Notes: generated from the letters alone by a model not told the origin. Counted from the stretch's first letter, positions 9,077 through 18,479 are shown. The stretch: 64,000 nt of DNA from an uncultured Tateyamaria sp. (GCA_947501275.1 CANMVD010000001.1:372001-436000), one strand, 5' to 3'. Translations and numbers: made by a program.

Positions 9077-9108
9077 GCGGAAGGCAACATTTTCCGAGGA
9101 GCCTACCC

Positions 9109-10212
9109 ATGTCCAACCCCTCCCTTTTGATCCTGCCCGGCGATGGCATCGGCCCCGAAGTCATGGACCAAGTCACCCGCGTCATCGACTGGTTCGGGGC
9201 GAAACGGGATCTCGCATTTGACGTCTCGACCGACCTTGTAGGTGGCGCTGCCTATGATGCGCACGGCACACCTTTGCATGACGACACAATGGCCAAGGCG
9301 CTAGAAGTTGACGCGGTGCTTCTGGGTGCCGTGGGTGGCCCAAAATACGACGATCTGGACTTCTCGCTCAAACCTGAACGCGGCCTGCTGCGCCTGCGCA
9401 AGGAGATGGACCTGTTTTCCAACCTGCGCCCGGCCCAGTGTTTTGATGCGCTCGCTGATTTCTCGTCCCTGAAAAAGGACATTGTGGCGGGCCTCGACAT
9501 CATGATCGTGCGCGAATTGACGTCCGGTGTGTACTTTGGCGAACCCCGTGGGATCTTTGAGGAAGGCAACGAGCGCGTTGGCATCAACACGCAGCGCTAT
9601 ACGGAATCCGAAATCGAACGGGTCGCCCGCTCGGCCTTCGACCTAGCCATGAAGCGCGGCAAAAAACTGTGCAGCATGGAAAAAGCCAACGTTATGGAAA
9701 GCGGCATCCTGTGGCGCGAAGTTGTGACCAAGGTGGGCGAAGAATACCCCGAGGTCGAGTTGTCCCACATGTATGCTGACAACGGCGCAATGCAGTTGGT
9801 CCGTGCACCCAAGCAATTCGACGTGATTGTTACAGACAACCTGTTCGGCGACGTGCTGTCGGACTGTGCGGCTATGCTGACAGGCTCGCTTGGTATGCTG
9901 CCTTCGGCTTCGCTGGGTGCTCCGATGGAAAACGGACAGGCGCGCGCCATGTACGAGCCTGTTCACGGCTCGGCCCCGGACATCACGGGTCAGGGCAAAG
10001 CCAACCCCATCGCCTGCATGCTCAGCTTTGCCATGGCGTTGCGCTATTCCTTTGACCAGGGGGCCGAGGCCACGCGTCTGGAATCTGCCATCGAAAAAGT
10101 GCTGGCAGACGGCGCGCGCACAGCAGATCTGATGGGGCCAGAGGGCGGCACTGCGCTGTCGACCACCGAAATGGGTGACGTGATACTCGCCGCGCTCGAC
10201 GCGAGCCTCTAA
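9109..10212 (+). CDS. leuB: 3-isopropylmalate dehydrogenase LeuB
   Basis: LeuB oxidatively decarboxylates 3-isopropylmalate with NAD to 2-oxoisocaproate, the third step of leucine synthesis. The 367-residue product is full length and shows [10 protein letters not shown] at the N-terminus, the substrate-binding [32 protein letters not shown], the [10 protein letters not shown] region, and [11 protein letters not shown] with catalytic aspartates. It follows the exonuclease/phosphatase gene by 32 bases with a GAGGAG-type ribosome-binding site, so it sits in a leu locus interrupted by two unrelated genes. Confidence 0.98.
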   Translation: MSNPSLLILPGDGIGPEVMDQVTRVIDWFGAKRDLAFDVSTDLVGGAAYDAHGTPLHDDTMAKALEVDAVLLGAVGGPKYDDLDFSLKPERGLLRLRKEMDLFSNLRPAQCFDALADFSSLKKDIVAGLDIMIVRELTSGVYFGEPRGIFEEGNERVGINTQRYTESEIERVARSAFDLAMKRGKKLCSMEKANVMESGILWREVVTKVGEEYPEVELSHMYADNGAMQLVRAPKQFDVIVTDNLFGDVLSDCAAMLTGSLGMLPSASLGAPMENGQARAMYEPVHGSAPDITGQGKANPIACMLSFAMALRYSFDQGAEATRLESAIEKVLADGARTADLMGPEGGTALSTTEMGDVILAALDASL

Positions 10213-10236
10213 ACCCCAAGCGAAAGGGCCAGCCCC

Positions 10237-11220
10237 ATGTCTGCGAACGTCAAAGGCGCGTTTCTGGCCCTGATTGCCTTTGGCATGTTCTCGACACACG
10301 ACGTGTTCATCAAGACGCTGGGGGCGACCTATTCCCCAATTCAGATCGTGTTTTTCAGCGTTTTGCTCAGCTTCCCGCTGGCCACGGTCATGCTGATGCG
10401 CGATGCCAAACCGGGCACTCTTCTGCCGGTGCACCCGTGGTGGATGGCAGTGCGCACCGTAGGGGCCGTCATCACAGGTGTCAGTGCGTTTTATGCGTTC
10501 TCAAACCTGCCGTTGACGCAAACCTATGCCATCCTCTTTGCCACACCGCTGCTGATCACCGTCTTGTCGATCCCCATCCTTGGCGAAACCGTGCGACTGC
10601 CACGTTGGCTGGCAGTTTTTGTTGGGCTAGCCGGGGTTATGGTTGTACTGCGCCCCGGCGGCACTGAACTGACACTGGGGCATGCCGCTGCGATCCTTGC
10701 CGCGTTCAGCGGAGCTTTCGCTTCGATTGTGGTCCGCAAGATCGGGGCTGAGGAGCGCACGGTGGTGATGCTACTTTATCCGATGGTGGCGAACTTTGTC
10801 GTCATGGGGTGCGCACTGGCCTTTGTCTACAAACCGATGCCAATTGAGCATCTCGGGATGCTTGCCATCATCTCGATCATGGCATGGATTGCGGCTCGTT
10901 TCATCATTGCCGCCTACCAAACCGGAGAGGCCGCCATTGTTGCTCCGATGCAATATTCTCAGATCCTGTGGGCCACGGCATATGGGTTGATCTTTTTCAA
11001 TGAAAGCCCGGACATGTACACCGCCATTGGCGCTGGAATCATCATCGCTTCGGGCTTGTTCATCGTGTTCCGCGAAAGCCAGGGGGGCAATTCCACGAAC
11101 ACGCCCGTGCTGCGCACACGCTCACGCGTTGGCACGCCATCTACCTTGCGTCTGAGTGGTTTGATGACCAGCGGACGGCACCGGGACAAATCAAAATCCA
11201 AAGACCGCGTTCCGGAATGA
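10237..11220 (+). CDS. DMT-superfamily transporter (EamA family)
   Basis: The 327-residue protein has ten hydrophobic segments and two EamA repeats (about residues 5-135 and 148-282), the architecture of drug/metabolite transporters that export amino acids or small metabolites. The first repeat starts KGAFLALIAFGMFSTHDVFI; the conserved GETVRLPRWLAVFVGLAGV ends it. It begins 24 bases after leuB and is probably in the same transcript, which makes export of a branched-chain amino acid or intermediate a reasonable but unproven idea. The C-terminal 40 residues are basic and cytoplasmic. Confidence 0.88.
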   Translation: MSANVKGAFLALIAFGMFSTHDVFIKTLGATYSPIQIVFFSVLLSFPLATVMLMRDAKPGTLLPVHPWWMAVRTVGAVITGVSAFYAFSNLPLTQTYAILFATPLLITVLSIPILGETVRLPRWLAVFVGLAGVMVVLRPGGTELTLGHAAAILAAFSGAFASIVVRKIGAEERTVVMLLYPMVANFVVMGCALAFVYKPMPIEHLGMLAIISIMAWIAARFIIAAYQTGEAAIVAPMQYSQILWATAYGLIFFNESPDMYTAIGAGIIIASGLFIVFRESQGGNSTNTPVLRTRSRVGTPSTLRLSGLMTSGRHRDKSKSKDRVPE

Positions 11221-11227
11221 CAACATG

Positions 11228-11245
11228 GGTCAGGTATTCCTGACC
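11228..11245 (+). terminator. Hairpin after leuB-DMT transporter
   Basis: Perfect 7-base arms GGTCAGG (11228-11234) and CCTGACC (11239-11245) with a TATT loop start 7 bases after the transporter stop codon. The sequence after it is only moderately T-rich (TCACATTTGCGTTTCC), so terminator strength is uncertain. Confidence 0.45.
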
Positions 11246-11301
11246 TCACATTTGCGTTTCCTGCCCTCTATATGAACATTGTTCACGAATTGGAGAGTAT
11301 G

Positions 11302-11670
11302 ATGAAACATATTTTGAAACTGAAAACCGCAAGCTCATTCCTTGTTGTCGCTTTGGCTGTAGCGGCGTGCGATGTAGCCTATCCCGTCACCGTGATTGGA
11401 GAGGATGGTATTACATTCCGCGGTTCTGCCACAGACACATTCTTGCATGGTGGCAGTTTCCATGCGACCAATGGCAAAGCCGTTTGCGTTGGCCAATACA
11501 AAACACACCAGGACATCTCGACCGTCAGCTTTCCTGTCTCGTGCAACAACGGGCTGAGCGGAATTGGGACTGCGTTCTTTGAATCCGCAACCCGTGGGTC
11601 TGGATTTGTCACGATGAGTGACGGCAGCCGCTGGCAATTCCTGTTCGGCAATGGCGCGACGCGCATCTAG
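11302..11670 (+). CDS. Small predicted lipoprotein of unknown function
   Basis: Starting at the second of two adjacent ATGs (11302, with GGAG 6 bases upstream), the gene encodes 122 residues beginning MKHILKLKTASSFLVVALAV followed by AACD, a type II signal peptide with cysteine at about residue 24. The mature part has a repeating beta pattern (GEDGITFRGSATDTFLHGGSF, and GSRWQFLFGNG) and two later cysteines (VCVGQY, VSCNNG) that could form a disulfide. No family is recognised. It is a stand-alone gene flanked by two hairpins. Confidence 0.65.
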   Translation: MKHILKLKTASSFLVVALAVAACDVAYPVTVIGEDGITFRGSATDTFLHGGSFHATNGKAVCVGQYKTHQDISTVSFPVSCNNGLSGIGTAFFESATRGSGFVTMSDGSRWQFLFGNGATRI

Positions 11671-11696
11671 ACATTGTTGATCTCACTATTCCGATT

Positions 11697-11728
11697 GAGT
11701 GGAGGCCATAGTTGGCTGGCCTTCACTC
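11697..11728 (+). terminator. Hairpin after the small lipoprotein gene
   Basis: An 11-base stem (GAGTGGAGGCC at 11697-11707 with GGCCTTCACTC at 11718-11728, one G-T pair) and a 10-base loop lie 27 bases beyond the stop codon and between convergent genes. No T-run follows, so it could serve either strand weakly. Confidence 0.45.
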
Positions 11729-11815
11729 GCCCGCGCAGAGTGAGACAGCAGTCCCAGACCACACGACAAGTGCGATGCGCGACAGTGGGCTACCACGCAC
11801 TTTCATCACAACCGT

Positions 11816-12475
11816 CTAGTGCAGTGTCAGGAGCGATATGACCCCCACAAGGATCAGACTGAGCGCCCAGATCAGATCAAGGTTGAACCAACTCCTCGAC
11901 AGAAACTTCAACCCAAGCCAGTGATACACACCAATCGCAATGGCGCCGCCCGACACCGTCATCGCGATCGTGTGGGCAAGGGCGACAACCACTGCAATGC
12001 CCGCCGTTCCAGTCATCAGGGTCTGTGCGGCAGCATGGCCCGTTCCGGCCTGCAAAATCCCGCAAATCCCCAGGTAAATCGGAACCAACATCAATCCAGC
12101 ACCATGAGCCATGGCCGCCAGAAATGACCACAGCGCCAGCCGCGACGGCGGTACGCGCGCCAAAAATTTAGGGTGTCGTGGGTTGATCAGTAGATACACC
12201 CCAAGGGCAATGACCAACCCCGCCGCCCCAATCTGGATCTCACGCTGCCAATCCACCAACCAGAATAGCACCGTAAAGGGAAACAGGATCGCAGCCATGG
12301 CGACAAGATGGCCAAAGGCCAAAGCCGCCAACGCTTTGTACAAAGACCCACGCGCACGATCCATCAATGCTGCAGACACGGCCAACGGCCAGCCCATGCC
12401 GGGATTCACACCATGGTATATGCCCGAGACAACAACGGCCCACCAAAGGGCCGTTGCCGTTTCCACAGGTTCCAC
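11816..12475 (-). CDS. Multi-pass membrane protein linked to SBP56
   Basis: The 219-residue product has about six membrane segments. A distinctive HGVNPGMGWPLAV motif lies in the first loop (residues 21-33) and HGAGLML in the middle (near residue 124); histidines in such loops could bind metal, as in HupE/NiCoT-like families, but I cannot assign one. The gene starts 4 bases after the stop codon of the SBP56/methanethiol oxidase gene and is clearly in its operon, so a role in supplying metal to, or moving substrate or product of, that enzyme is plausible. Confidence 0.7.
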   Translation of the reverse strand: MEPVETATALWWAVVVSGIYHGVNPGMGWPLAVSAALMDRARGSLYKALAALAFGHLVAMAAILFPFTVLFWLVDWQREIQIGAAGLVIALGVYLLINPRHPKFLARVPPSRLALWSFLAAMAHGAGLMLVPIYLGICGILQAGTGHAAAQTLMTGTAGIAVVVALAHTIAMTVSGGAIAIGVYHWLGLKFLSRSWFNLDLIWALSLILVGVISLLTLH

Positions 12476-12479
12476 TCGG

Positions 12480-13880
12480 TTAGACGGACGGGTAGCAGAA
12501 GCTGTCGGTGGAGCAATCGCCCCCCTCTAGCCGGATCTGGTGGCTGCGGTAACCTTCCGGGAACTCGACCCAGAAATCTTCGGCCAGCGTCAGCCCACCA
12601 TTTTCGCCCACATTGGCCATGACCATCGCAGCACCCCGATCTCCGGGGTAAAACTGGTCGTCCCAAGTGGAGTAAAGCGAGTTGGTCCAATAGACCCGTT
12701 TGCCATCGCGGCTGATCTCAACCATCTGCGGGCCATAGCCAAAGTCTTTGCCGTTGGGATGCTTGTGTTTGGCCACGATACCGCCAATCTCGACCTTGCC
12801 CGCCAGCACGGGGTTCATCGGATCGGACACGTCATACTGGTGCATCTCGCCCAGACCCCAGCACGCGACATAGAGGTACTTGTCGTCGAGGCTCAGGTCG
12901 ATATCAGTGACCAATGGCGGCACAGCGCCGAACCCTTTCAGCAGATCCGGCAGGTCGTCCGCATCCGCAGGAACAGGGTCAATGGTGATGGTTTTCTTGG
13001 CCTGCCATTCGCCATTCTCATCGCGCCACCACGTAAAGATCGCGCCTTGCAGGTTTGTTGTATCGACCACGACTCCACAGAACCCGTATTCCTTAATCGG
13101 GTCATGCGCGGGGCGGATCTCCAGCGCCATCTGGTGGTTTTCCCCAAGGTCCAGTGACTTCACAACCTTGCGCGCACGCAAATCCCAGAAGTGGATCGTG
13201 TGCCCGTATTTGTTGGACAGCAGATCCTCGGCCACAACGCCGTTTTCGAACTGCGGTGGCAGCCCCCATTCACTACTGACCATGTAGTCGCGCGGCAGGT
13301 TCCACCAGAAATCGTAATGCTTGTCCTGAATGCCGCGATCCATCTCGTAACGGCCCTGGATCTCGAAAGTCTGGCAATCCATGATGAAGATACCGGGAGG
13401 GCCATCGGTGCCGTCTTCGCCCCCTCCACCCAGGGTCGAGACATAAATGCCTTCTGGCCCACAATGGATAGTGTGGGGCCGTGAATAGCCGGTCTTGGCA
13501 AACAGCTCTTCGGGCTCGATAATCTTGTGGATCTTGGCCTCCAGCGGCTCTTTCACGTCGATAATATAGATGCGCGATGAACGTATGCCGGGGATGATCA
13601 AATAGCGACGTTCGAGAAAGGCGTGGCCTGTCAAAGGCGACAACGACGAAGAACAGGCGTTCCAGCCAAAGTGGTGGAACTCGTCACCAAGATTGGGCAC
13701 GAAAAGTGAATGCACGATCTGGCCATAGGTATCGCTCTTGGGATCAGTATCAACCACGGCCAACCCATCGGGTTTGGAACCGTCGGGACTAAGCATCAGG
13801 GTAAAGGCAAGCGTTTCCGCCGGAGCTTCCATCGCCAATTTTGGTGTCGCGTGGAATGTCGGGTCAGGCCGTAGGTTCAT
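12480..13880 (-). CDS. mtoX: Selenium-binding protein family (SBP56) / methanethiol oxidase homologue
   Basis: The 466-residue protein belongs to the SBP56 family, whose bacterial members (MtoX) oxidise methanethiol to formaldehyde, hydrogen sulfide and hydrogen peroxide using copper. Family motifs are visible: FHHFGWNACSSS, RRYLIIPGIRSSRIYI, SRPHTIHCGPEGIYVSTLG, KHYDFWWNLPRDYMVSSEWG, and the C-terminal LEGGDCSTDSFCYPS. Length fits. No signal peptide is evident, although characterised MtoX is periplasmic, so the start or location deserves care. Marine roseobacters meet methanethiol from DMSP demethylation, which fits. The gene is preceded by GGGAGGAAAT and an operator-like palindrome. Confidence 0.85.
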   Translation of the reverse strand: MNLRPDPTFHATPKLAMEAPAETLAFTLMLSPDGSKPDGLAVVDTDPKSDTYGQIVHSLFVPNLGDEFHHFGWNACSSSLSPLTGHAFLERRYLIIPGIRSSRIYIIDVKEPLEAKIHKIIEPEELFAKTGYSRPHTIHCGPEGIYVSTLGGGGEDGTDGPPGIFIMDCQTFEIQGRYEMDRGIQDKHYDFWWNLPRDYMVSSEWGLPPQFENGVVAEDLLSNKYGHTIHFWDLRARKVVKSLDLGENHQMALEIRPAHDPIKEYGFCGVVVDTTNLQGAIFTWWRDENGEWQAKKTITIDPVPADADDLPDLLKGFGAVPPLVTDIDLSLDDKYLYVACWGLGEMHQYDVSDPMNPVLAGKVEIGGIVAKHKHPNGKDFGYGPQMVEISRDGKRVYWTNSLYSTWDDQFYPGDRGAAMVMANVGENGGLTLAEDFWVEFPEGYRSHQIRLEGGDCSTDSFCYPSV

Positions 13881-13900
13881 GTCAAATTTCCTCCCTAAGA

Positions 13901-13931
13901 AACGCGTATTTTTGGAAAAATTTTCCGCGTT
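13901..13931. promoter_or_regulatory. Operator-like palindrome upstream of mtoX
   Basis: Arms AACGCG (13901-13906) and CGCGTT (13926-13931) flank an AT-rich core that is itself nearly palindromic (GGAAAAATTTTCC). The centre is about 36 bases upstream of the start codon, a position suited to a repressor or activator site. No regulator gene adjoins mtoX. Confidence 0.35.
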
Positions 13932-14222
13932 GATGGCTCACGCTGGCACAGAATTGTGAGTCGGACAATTGAGATTGTTTTGGCAGCGACATTGATGGGT
14001 GTCTGCTGTCTTGGGCTACGAAGGCACATTGGCTGTCAAATCAGGCAATGAAACGGCTGTTGCAAAGTCAGAGCACAGCCAGCAGGCCATGGCGAGAAGG
14101 TTCTAGGGTTTGATTGGCTGCAACATGTCACAATGGCTGCAGCCAACTTGCCATAAACGCTATAAGGCCGGAGCTCGCACCGCATCCCGGAAGATCATAC
14201 GCGATCCGACCCGCGCTTAGCC
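13932..14222. other. Intergenic stretch with one inverted repeat
   Basis: About 290 bases between the end of the BKACE gene and the mtoX promoter region carry no convincing gene. The one structure seen is a perfect 9-base inverted repeat TTGGCTGCA (14114-14122) and TGCAGCCAA (14138-14146) with a 15-base spacer. It could be the end of the long minus-strand catabolic operon or a protein-binding site; it lacks a T-run. Confidence 0.35.
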
Positions 14223-15152
14223 TTAGAAATTGACCCGATCGCCACCCTTGAGATCAAGGATCTCACGCGCTTCGTCCGGTGTTGCAATTTCTGCTCCCAA
14301 GTCCTCGACGATGCGCCTGATCTTGGCAACCTGCTGCGCGTTTGAAGTCGCAAGTTCACCCCGTTTGATGAACAAGCTGTCCTCCAGCCCGACGCGCACA
14401 TTGCCACCCATTTGGCTGGCGGTGGTGGCCAGCGACATCTGCGCGCCCCCCGCCCCCAGAACCGACCAGCGATAGTCGTCACCAAACAGTCGGTCCGCCG
14501 TGCGTTTCATAAAGATCAGGTTGTCGACCTCGGGGCCGATGCCCCCAAGGATGCCAAAAATGAACTGGATGAAAATCGGTGCCTTGAACAGCCCGGCATC
14601 CAGACAGAATTTCAGATTGTAGAGATGGCCGACGTCGTAGCACTCGTGCTCGAACTTGATACCGTGCGGGGCCAGCGTCTCTGCCGCCTCGCGGATATCG
14701 GCAAAGGTGTTGCGAAAAATGTTGGCCTCGGACCCTTCGACGTAGTCTTTTTCCCAATCGTATTTCCACGTGTCATAGCGCCCGGCCAGCGGATGAAAGG
14801 CAAAGTTCATGGACCCCATATTGAGGCTGCACATCTCGGGGCTGAACTTGGTTGCCGCCTCGATCCGTTCCTTGATCCGCATCGTCGGCGCACCGCCCGT
14901 GGTGATGTTGACGACCGCATCGGTGGATTGTTTGACGCGGCCAAGGATCGGTTCGTAATGATCCGGATTGACCGAAGGGCGGAAATCGTCCGGATCGCGC
15001 GTGTGCACATGCAGTATCGACGCGCCCGCCTCGGCGGCGGCGATGGCCTGTTCTGCGATGTCATTCTGGGTGATCGGCAACCCGTCCGACATAGTCGGCG
15101 TGTGAATTGATCCGGTTACCGCGCAGGTGATGATCGTTTTGTTTCTGGCCAT
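14223..15152 (-). CDS. Beta-keto acid cleavage enzyme (BKACE, DUF849)
   Basis: BKACE enzymes condense a beta-keto acid with acetyl-CoA and release acetoacetate plus a new CoA ester, using a bound Zn2+. In the 309-residue protein the metal ligands are recognisable as H48 and H50 (ILHVHTRDPD) and E257 (VGLEDSLFIKRG). Residues FRPSVNPDHYEPIL replace the usual loop after HTR. Known substrates range from 3-keto-5-aminohexanoate to dehydrocarnitine. It is the last gene of a minus-strand operon with a liv-type importer and a hydroxyacid dehydrogenase, so its keto acid is probably made by that dehydrogenase. The exact substrate cannot be read from sequence. Confidence 0.92.
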   Translation of the reverse strand: MARNKTIITCAVTGSIHTPTMSDGLPITQNDIAEQAIAAAEAGASILHVHTRDPDDFRPSVNPDHYEPILGRVKQSTDAVVNITTGGAPTMRIKERIEAATKFSPEMCSLNMGSMNFAFHPLAGRYDTWKYDWEKDYVEGSEANIFRNTFADIREAAETLAPHGIKFEHECYDVGHLYNLKFCLDAGLFKAPIFIQFIFGILGGIGPEVDNLIFMKRTADRLFGDDYRWSVLGAGGAQMSLATTASQMGGNVRVGLEDSLFIKRGELATSNAQQVAKIRRIVEDLGAEIATPDEAREILDLKGGDRVNF

Positions 15153-15155
15153 GGC

Positions 15156-16178
15156 TCAGGGTCCTTTCTGGTTCGGCTGCTGCCGCACACGGTAACTCAG
15201 GGGGAACAGTTCGAGGTCAAAGCGGTCCCGCACGAGACCCCAGACCCCTTTGGGCGCTTTGAGCATGACGATAATCGCCACGGCCCCCAGCACCAGCAAG
15301 TAGATGGTGCCGAAATCGGCCAGCGTTTCGCGCAACAGGAAGAACAGCAACGTGCCAATGATCGGCCCTTCGAGCGTACCGATTCCGCCAATCACCACGA
15401 TAAAGATCACAAAAGCCGTCCAGTCATTGACCGAGAACGCCGCATCCGGCGAGATCCGCAGCTTTTGCAAAAAGATCAGCCCGCCGATGACTGCCGTAAA
15501 CGCGGATGTGACGACATAAACCTCAAGCTTGGTGCGCCAGATGTCGATACCAAGGCCACTTGCCGCGACCTCGCTATCTCGTATGGCAGTCAGTGCCAGT
15601 CCACGGCGTGAACGCAGGAACAAATAGACCGCTCCGATGATGACAACGGCCGATCCCAGAGCCAACCAATAGCTAAGCGCCTCTCGGCCCGAACGGGATG
15701 CGGCCAGCGATTTGACGATGCCCACCGGCAGAGAAGAGCCGGAACCACCTCCAAGCGCGCCAACCTGCGCGAAGGACAGGCGGAACACTTCGGCCACAAC
15801 CCACGTGCCAATGGCAAAGTAAGCCCCTTTGAGGCGGAAGATCAGCGTGGCAATCGGGATCGAAAGGATCGCGGCCAGCACGCCGCCCAGAGGGATCGCA
15901 ACAAGCGGATGCAGCCCGCCCCAGATCGTCAGCGCAAACAGCATATAGCCACCAAAGCCAACAAAAGCCTGCTGACCAACCGAGACCAGTCCGGCATAGC
16001 CAGCCATCAGGTTCCACAGGCAGGCAAGCGACAGGTAGAGGAAAATTTCGCTCATCAGACGCATGTCAGCCCTGCCCGCCCACCAAGGCGCGGCGGCGAG
16101 GATAATCAGAGCAACGGCACCGATGACCATTGCATTGCGCGAAGCGCGCGTGGCGCGGGTGACGATTGGGGCGCTCAA
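15156..16178 (-). CDS. Branched-chain amino acid-type ABC transporter permease (LivM family)
   Basis: One of two inner-membrane permeases of the importer encoded here. From a TTG start at 16178, which overlaps the stop codon of the LivH-type gene and has GAGGG 7 bases upstream, the protein has 340 residues with 8-10 membrane segments. LivM family signatures are seen in LMAGYAGLVSVGQQAFVGFGGY and RRGLALTAIRDSEVAASGLGID (the loop that contacts the ATPases). Longer in-frame starts would extend into livH. The partner substrate-binding protein and the BKACE neighbour suggest import of a carboxylic or amino acid rather than leucine. Confidence 0.92.
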   Translation of the reverse strand: MSAPIVTRATRASRNAMVIGAVALIILAAAPWWAGRADMRLMSEIFLYLSLACLWNLMAGYAGLVSVGQQAFVGFGGYMLFALTIWGGLHPLVAIPLGGVLAAILSIPIATLIFRLKGAYFAIGTWVVAEVFRLSFAQVGALGGGSGSSLPVGIVKSLAASRSGREALSYWLALGSAVVIIGAVYLFLRSRRGLALTAIRDSEVAASGLGIDIWRTKLEVYVVTSAFTAVIGGLIFLQKLRISPDAAFSVNDWTAFVIFIVVIGGIGTLEGPIIGTLLFFLLRETLADFGTIYLLVLGAVAIIVMLKAPKGVWGLVRDRFDLELFPLSYRVRQQPNQKGP

Positions 16179-17041
16179 TGGCTTACCCTCGGAAACAGGC
16201 CGTTGGGACGTACGGCAAGGACAACCAGAAACGCGATGTGTCCGGCCAGTACCTGCCAACCGGGATCAATTTTGGCACCAATGGTCTGTGCGACCCCAAG
16301 GATGACGCCACCCGCCAAGGTGCCCCACAGATTGCCAAGGCCACCAATAATGACTGCCTCAAACCCAAAGATCAGGCGCCCGCCGCCGATGGAGGGATCA
16401 AAACTGGTGCGTATGCCCAGCAAGATGCCAGCAATCGCCGTGACTGCCAGCGCCAACGCCATCGCGAGGCCAAACACATGCGCCTTGTTCAGCCCCATCA
16501 GCTGCGCGATGTCCTGATTGTCAGATACCGCGCGAAAGCCCCTGCCCAAGGCGGTCGAATAGAACATCCACTGCAAACCGGCAATCACGGCCACCGCAAT
16601 CCCGAACGTCAGCAAAGGCAGCACACCAAGGGCCATCCCCCCGACATTGACACTCGCCGTTTCGATGACACCACCGGACAGCTTTTGCGGATCGGCGGTG
16701 TAGCCTTCAAGCAGCGCGTTCTGCAGGATCACAGACAGACCAAACGTCACCAGCAGGGGCGGCAGGATGTCCGGCCCTAGGGTTTGGTTGAGCAAGCCGC
16801 GCTGGATCACATATCCAATCCCCGCCATGGCTGGTACGACAATCAGCAACGCAACAAACGGGTGGACGCCCAGCATCGTCGTAGTTGTCAGCCCCAGATA
16901 CGCGGCCAGAATGATCAGATCGCCGTGGGCGATATTGACCAACCGCATGACCCCAAAGATCAGGGACAAACCGGCGGCAAAGAGGGCATATAGACCGCCC
17001 AGCAAGATCCCTTGAACCACAGCATTCACCCACTCAATCAT
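16175..17041 (-). CDS. Branched-chain amino acid-type ABC transporter permease (LivH family)
   Basis: The second permease, 288 residues from the ATG at 17041, which overlaps the stop of the LivF-type gene as ATGA. Typical LivH motifs are GILLGGLYALFAAGLSLIFGVMRLVNIAHGDL at the N-terminus (positions about 9-42) and the cytoplasmic EAA-like loop RGFRAVSDNQDIAQLMGLN near residues 175-193. Eight or so membrane helices are predicted. Tight overlaps with both neighbours show one translationally coupled operon. Confidence 0.92.
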   Translation of the reverse strand: MIEWVNAVVQGILLGGLYALFAAGLSLIFGVMRLVNIAHGDLIILAAYLGLTTTTMLGVHPFVALLIVVPAMAGIGYVIQRGLLNQTLGPDILPPLLVTFGLSVILQNALLEGYTADPQKLSGGVIETASVNVGGMALGVLPLLTFGIAVAVIAGLQWMFYSTALGRGFRAVSDNQDIAQLMGLNKAHVFGLAMALALAVTAIAGILLGIRTSFDPSIGGGRLIFGFEAVIIGGLGNLWGTLAGGVILGVAQTIGAKIDPGWQVLAGHIAFLVVLAVRPNGLFPRVSH

Positions 17042-17748
17042 GCGGCCACTCCGAAATATGCGGCCGTGATCTGGTCGCGGGTGATGTCTTCGACACGCCC
17101 CGTCAACGACACGCGGCCTTCTTGCAGACAATAGACACGGGAGGAGACCGACAGCGCCTTGGAGATGTCTTGTTCCACAATCACCGCTGTGGTGCCTTGG
17201 CCGATGATACCGGGCAACGCCTCGTAGATTGATTTGATGATAACGGGGGCGAGGCCCAGACTAATCTCGTCAAACAGGATCAGATCAGGATTCGACATGA
17301 GCGCGCGCCCTATAGCGACCATCTGTTGCTGCCCACCCGACAACGAGGTCGAGGCCTGCGCGCGGCGTTCCTGAAGGATCGGGAACAGGTCGCAAACAGT
17401 TTGCAATGACCAAGGGCCCGTACGCCCGGTCTTTCCCCCCAGCAACAGGTTTTCCTCGACGGACAGCGACGGGAACAATTGCCGCCCTTCAGGCACAAGC
17501 GCCAATCCGAGATGCGCCACCTGATCTGCACGCAAAGCGCCAATTGCCTGGCCGCGATACTTGATCTGCTCTGGCGCGTTGGTCAGCAGCCCCGAGATCG
17601 AGCGCATGAGCGTTGTCTTTCCAGCGCCGTTGGCCCCGATAATGGCGATGACTTCGCCTTCTTCGATGGCCATATCGACACCGAACAAAGCCTGAAAATC
17701 CCCGTAATGGGCATCAAGCGCAGTCAGGGACAGCAAGGGCTCAGGCAT
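17038..17748 (-). CDS. ABC transporter ATP-binding protein (LivF family)
   Basis: A 236-residue ATPase of the importer. Walker A is GANGAGKTT (about residues 38-46), the signature is LSGGQQQM (about 136-143) and Walker B is LILFDEISLGLAP. The short length and the absence of the extra C-terminal segment place it with LivF rather than LivG. Its start overlaps the end of the LivG-type gene by 8 bases. Confidence 0.93.
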   Translation of the reverse strand: MPEPLLSLTALDAHYGDFQALFGVDMAIEEGEVIAIIGANGAGKTTLMRSISGLLTNAPEQIKYRGQAIGALRADQVAHLGLALVPEGRQLFPSLSVEENLLLGGKTGRTGPWSLQTVCDLFPILQERRAQASTSLSGGQQQMVAIGRALMSNPDLILFDEISLGLAPVIIKSIYEALPGIIGQGTTAVIVEQDISKALSVSSRVYCLQEGRVSLTGRVEDITRDQITAAYFGVAA

Positions 17749-18469
17749 CCGGTTCTACCCCCAGATAGATTTCTTTGACTTCCGGACTTTCCATGATGGC
17801 TTTGGGTTCGCCCTCGGCGATCTTCTTGCCAAAGTCGATGACAATCAGATGTTCAACCACAGCCAGAAGCGCGTGCACGACATGCTCGATCCAGATGATT
17901 GTCGTGCCTTCGGAATGAACGCGTTTGATGGTGTCGATCAGGGCGACACATTCCGCATCCGTCAGCCCGCCCGCAATCTCATCCAGCAACAAGAGCTTGG
18001 GCTTGGCGGACAGGGCACGCGCCATTTCAAGGCGCTTGCGTTCGAGCAGGGTCAGGGTACCTGCACGTGCGTTGGCCTTTGGCAAAAGGCCAGTGGAGTC
18101 TAAAACGTCCAACACATGCGCCTCGGCCTCATGGCCACGCAGCCCCGCCCCTTGGGTCGCGCCCACCAATGCGTTCTCAAACACGGTCATGCCACCGAAC
18201 GGTTGGGGCACTTGGAAGGATCGGGATATCCCCATTTTGCAGCGTTGCGCTGCCGAGGCAGACGTTATGTCCGCCCCTGCAAACGAGATTTTGCCTGCGT
18301 CCGGGGACAACGCCCCGGTGATCAGATTGAAAAGCGATGTCTTGCCCGCTCCGTTCGGTCCAAGGATGCCGATAGCGGCACCTGCCTCGACGTCAAAGCT
18401 GGTCTGATCGGCAACGGTGACCGCGCCAAACGACTTCGCCAGACCTTGAACCGACAGCAAAGTGGACAC
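17741..18469 (-). CDS. ABC transporter ATP-binding protein (LivG family)
   Basis: The second ATPase, 242 residues from a GTG at 18469 with GGGG upstream. Walker A GPNGAGKTS, a signature-like LTLLERKRLEMARAL in place of the canonical LSGGQ (common in LivG proteins), Walker B LLLLDEIAGGL and the LivG-specific C-terminal EHVVHALL...GKKIAEGEPKAIMESPEV are all present. The frame is open far upstream across the end of the substrate-binding protein gene, but that is antifunctional sequence in another frame. Confidence 0.92.
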   Translation of the reverse strand: MSTLLSVQGLAKSFGAVTVADQTSFDVEAGAAIGILGPNGAGKTSLFNLITGALSPDAGKISFAGADITSASAAQRCKMGISRSFQVPQPFGGMTVFENALVGATQGAGLRGHEAEAHVLDVLDSTGLLPKANARAGTLTLLERKRLEMARALSAKPKLLLLDEIAGGLTDAECVALIDTIKRVHSEGTTIIWIEHVVHALLAVVEHLIVIDFGKKIAEGEPKAIMESPEVKEIYLGVEPDA

Positions 18470-18479
18470 GGACCGCCCC

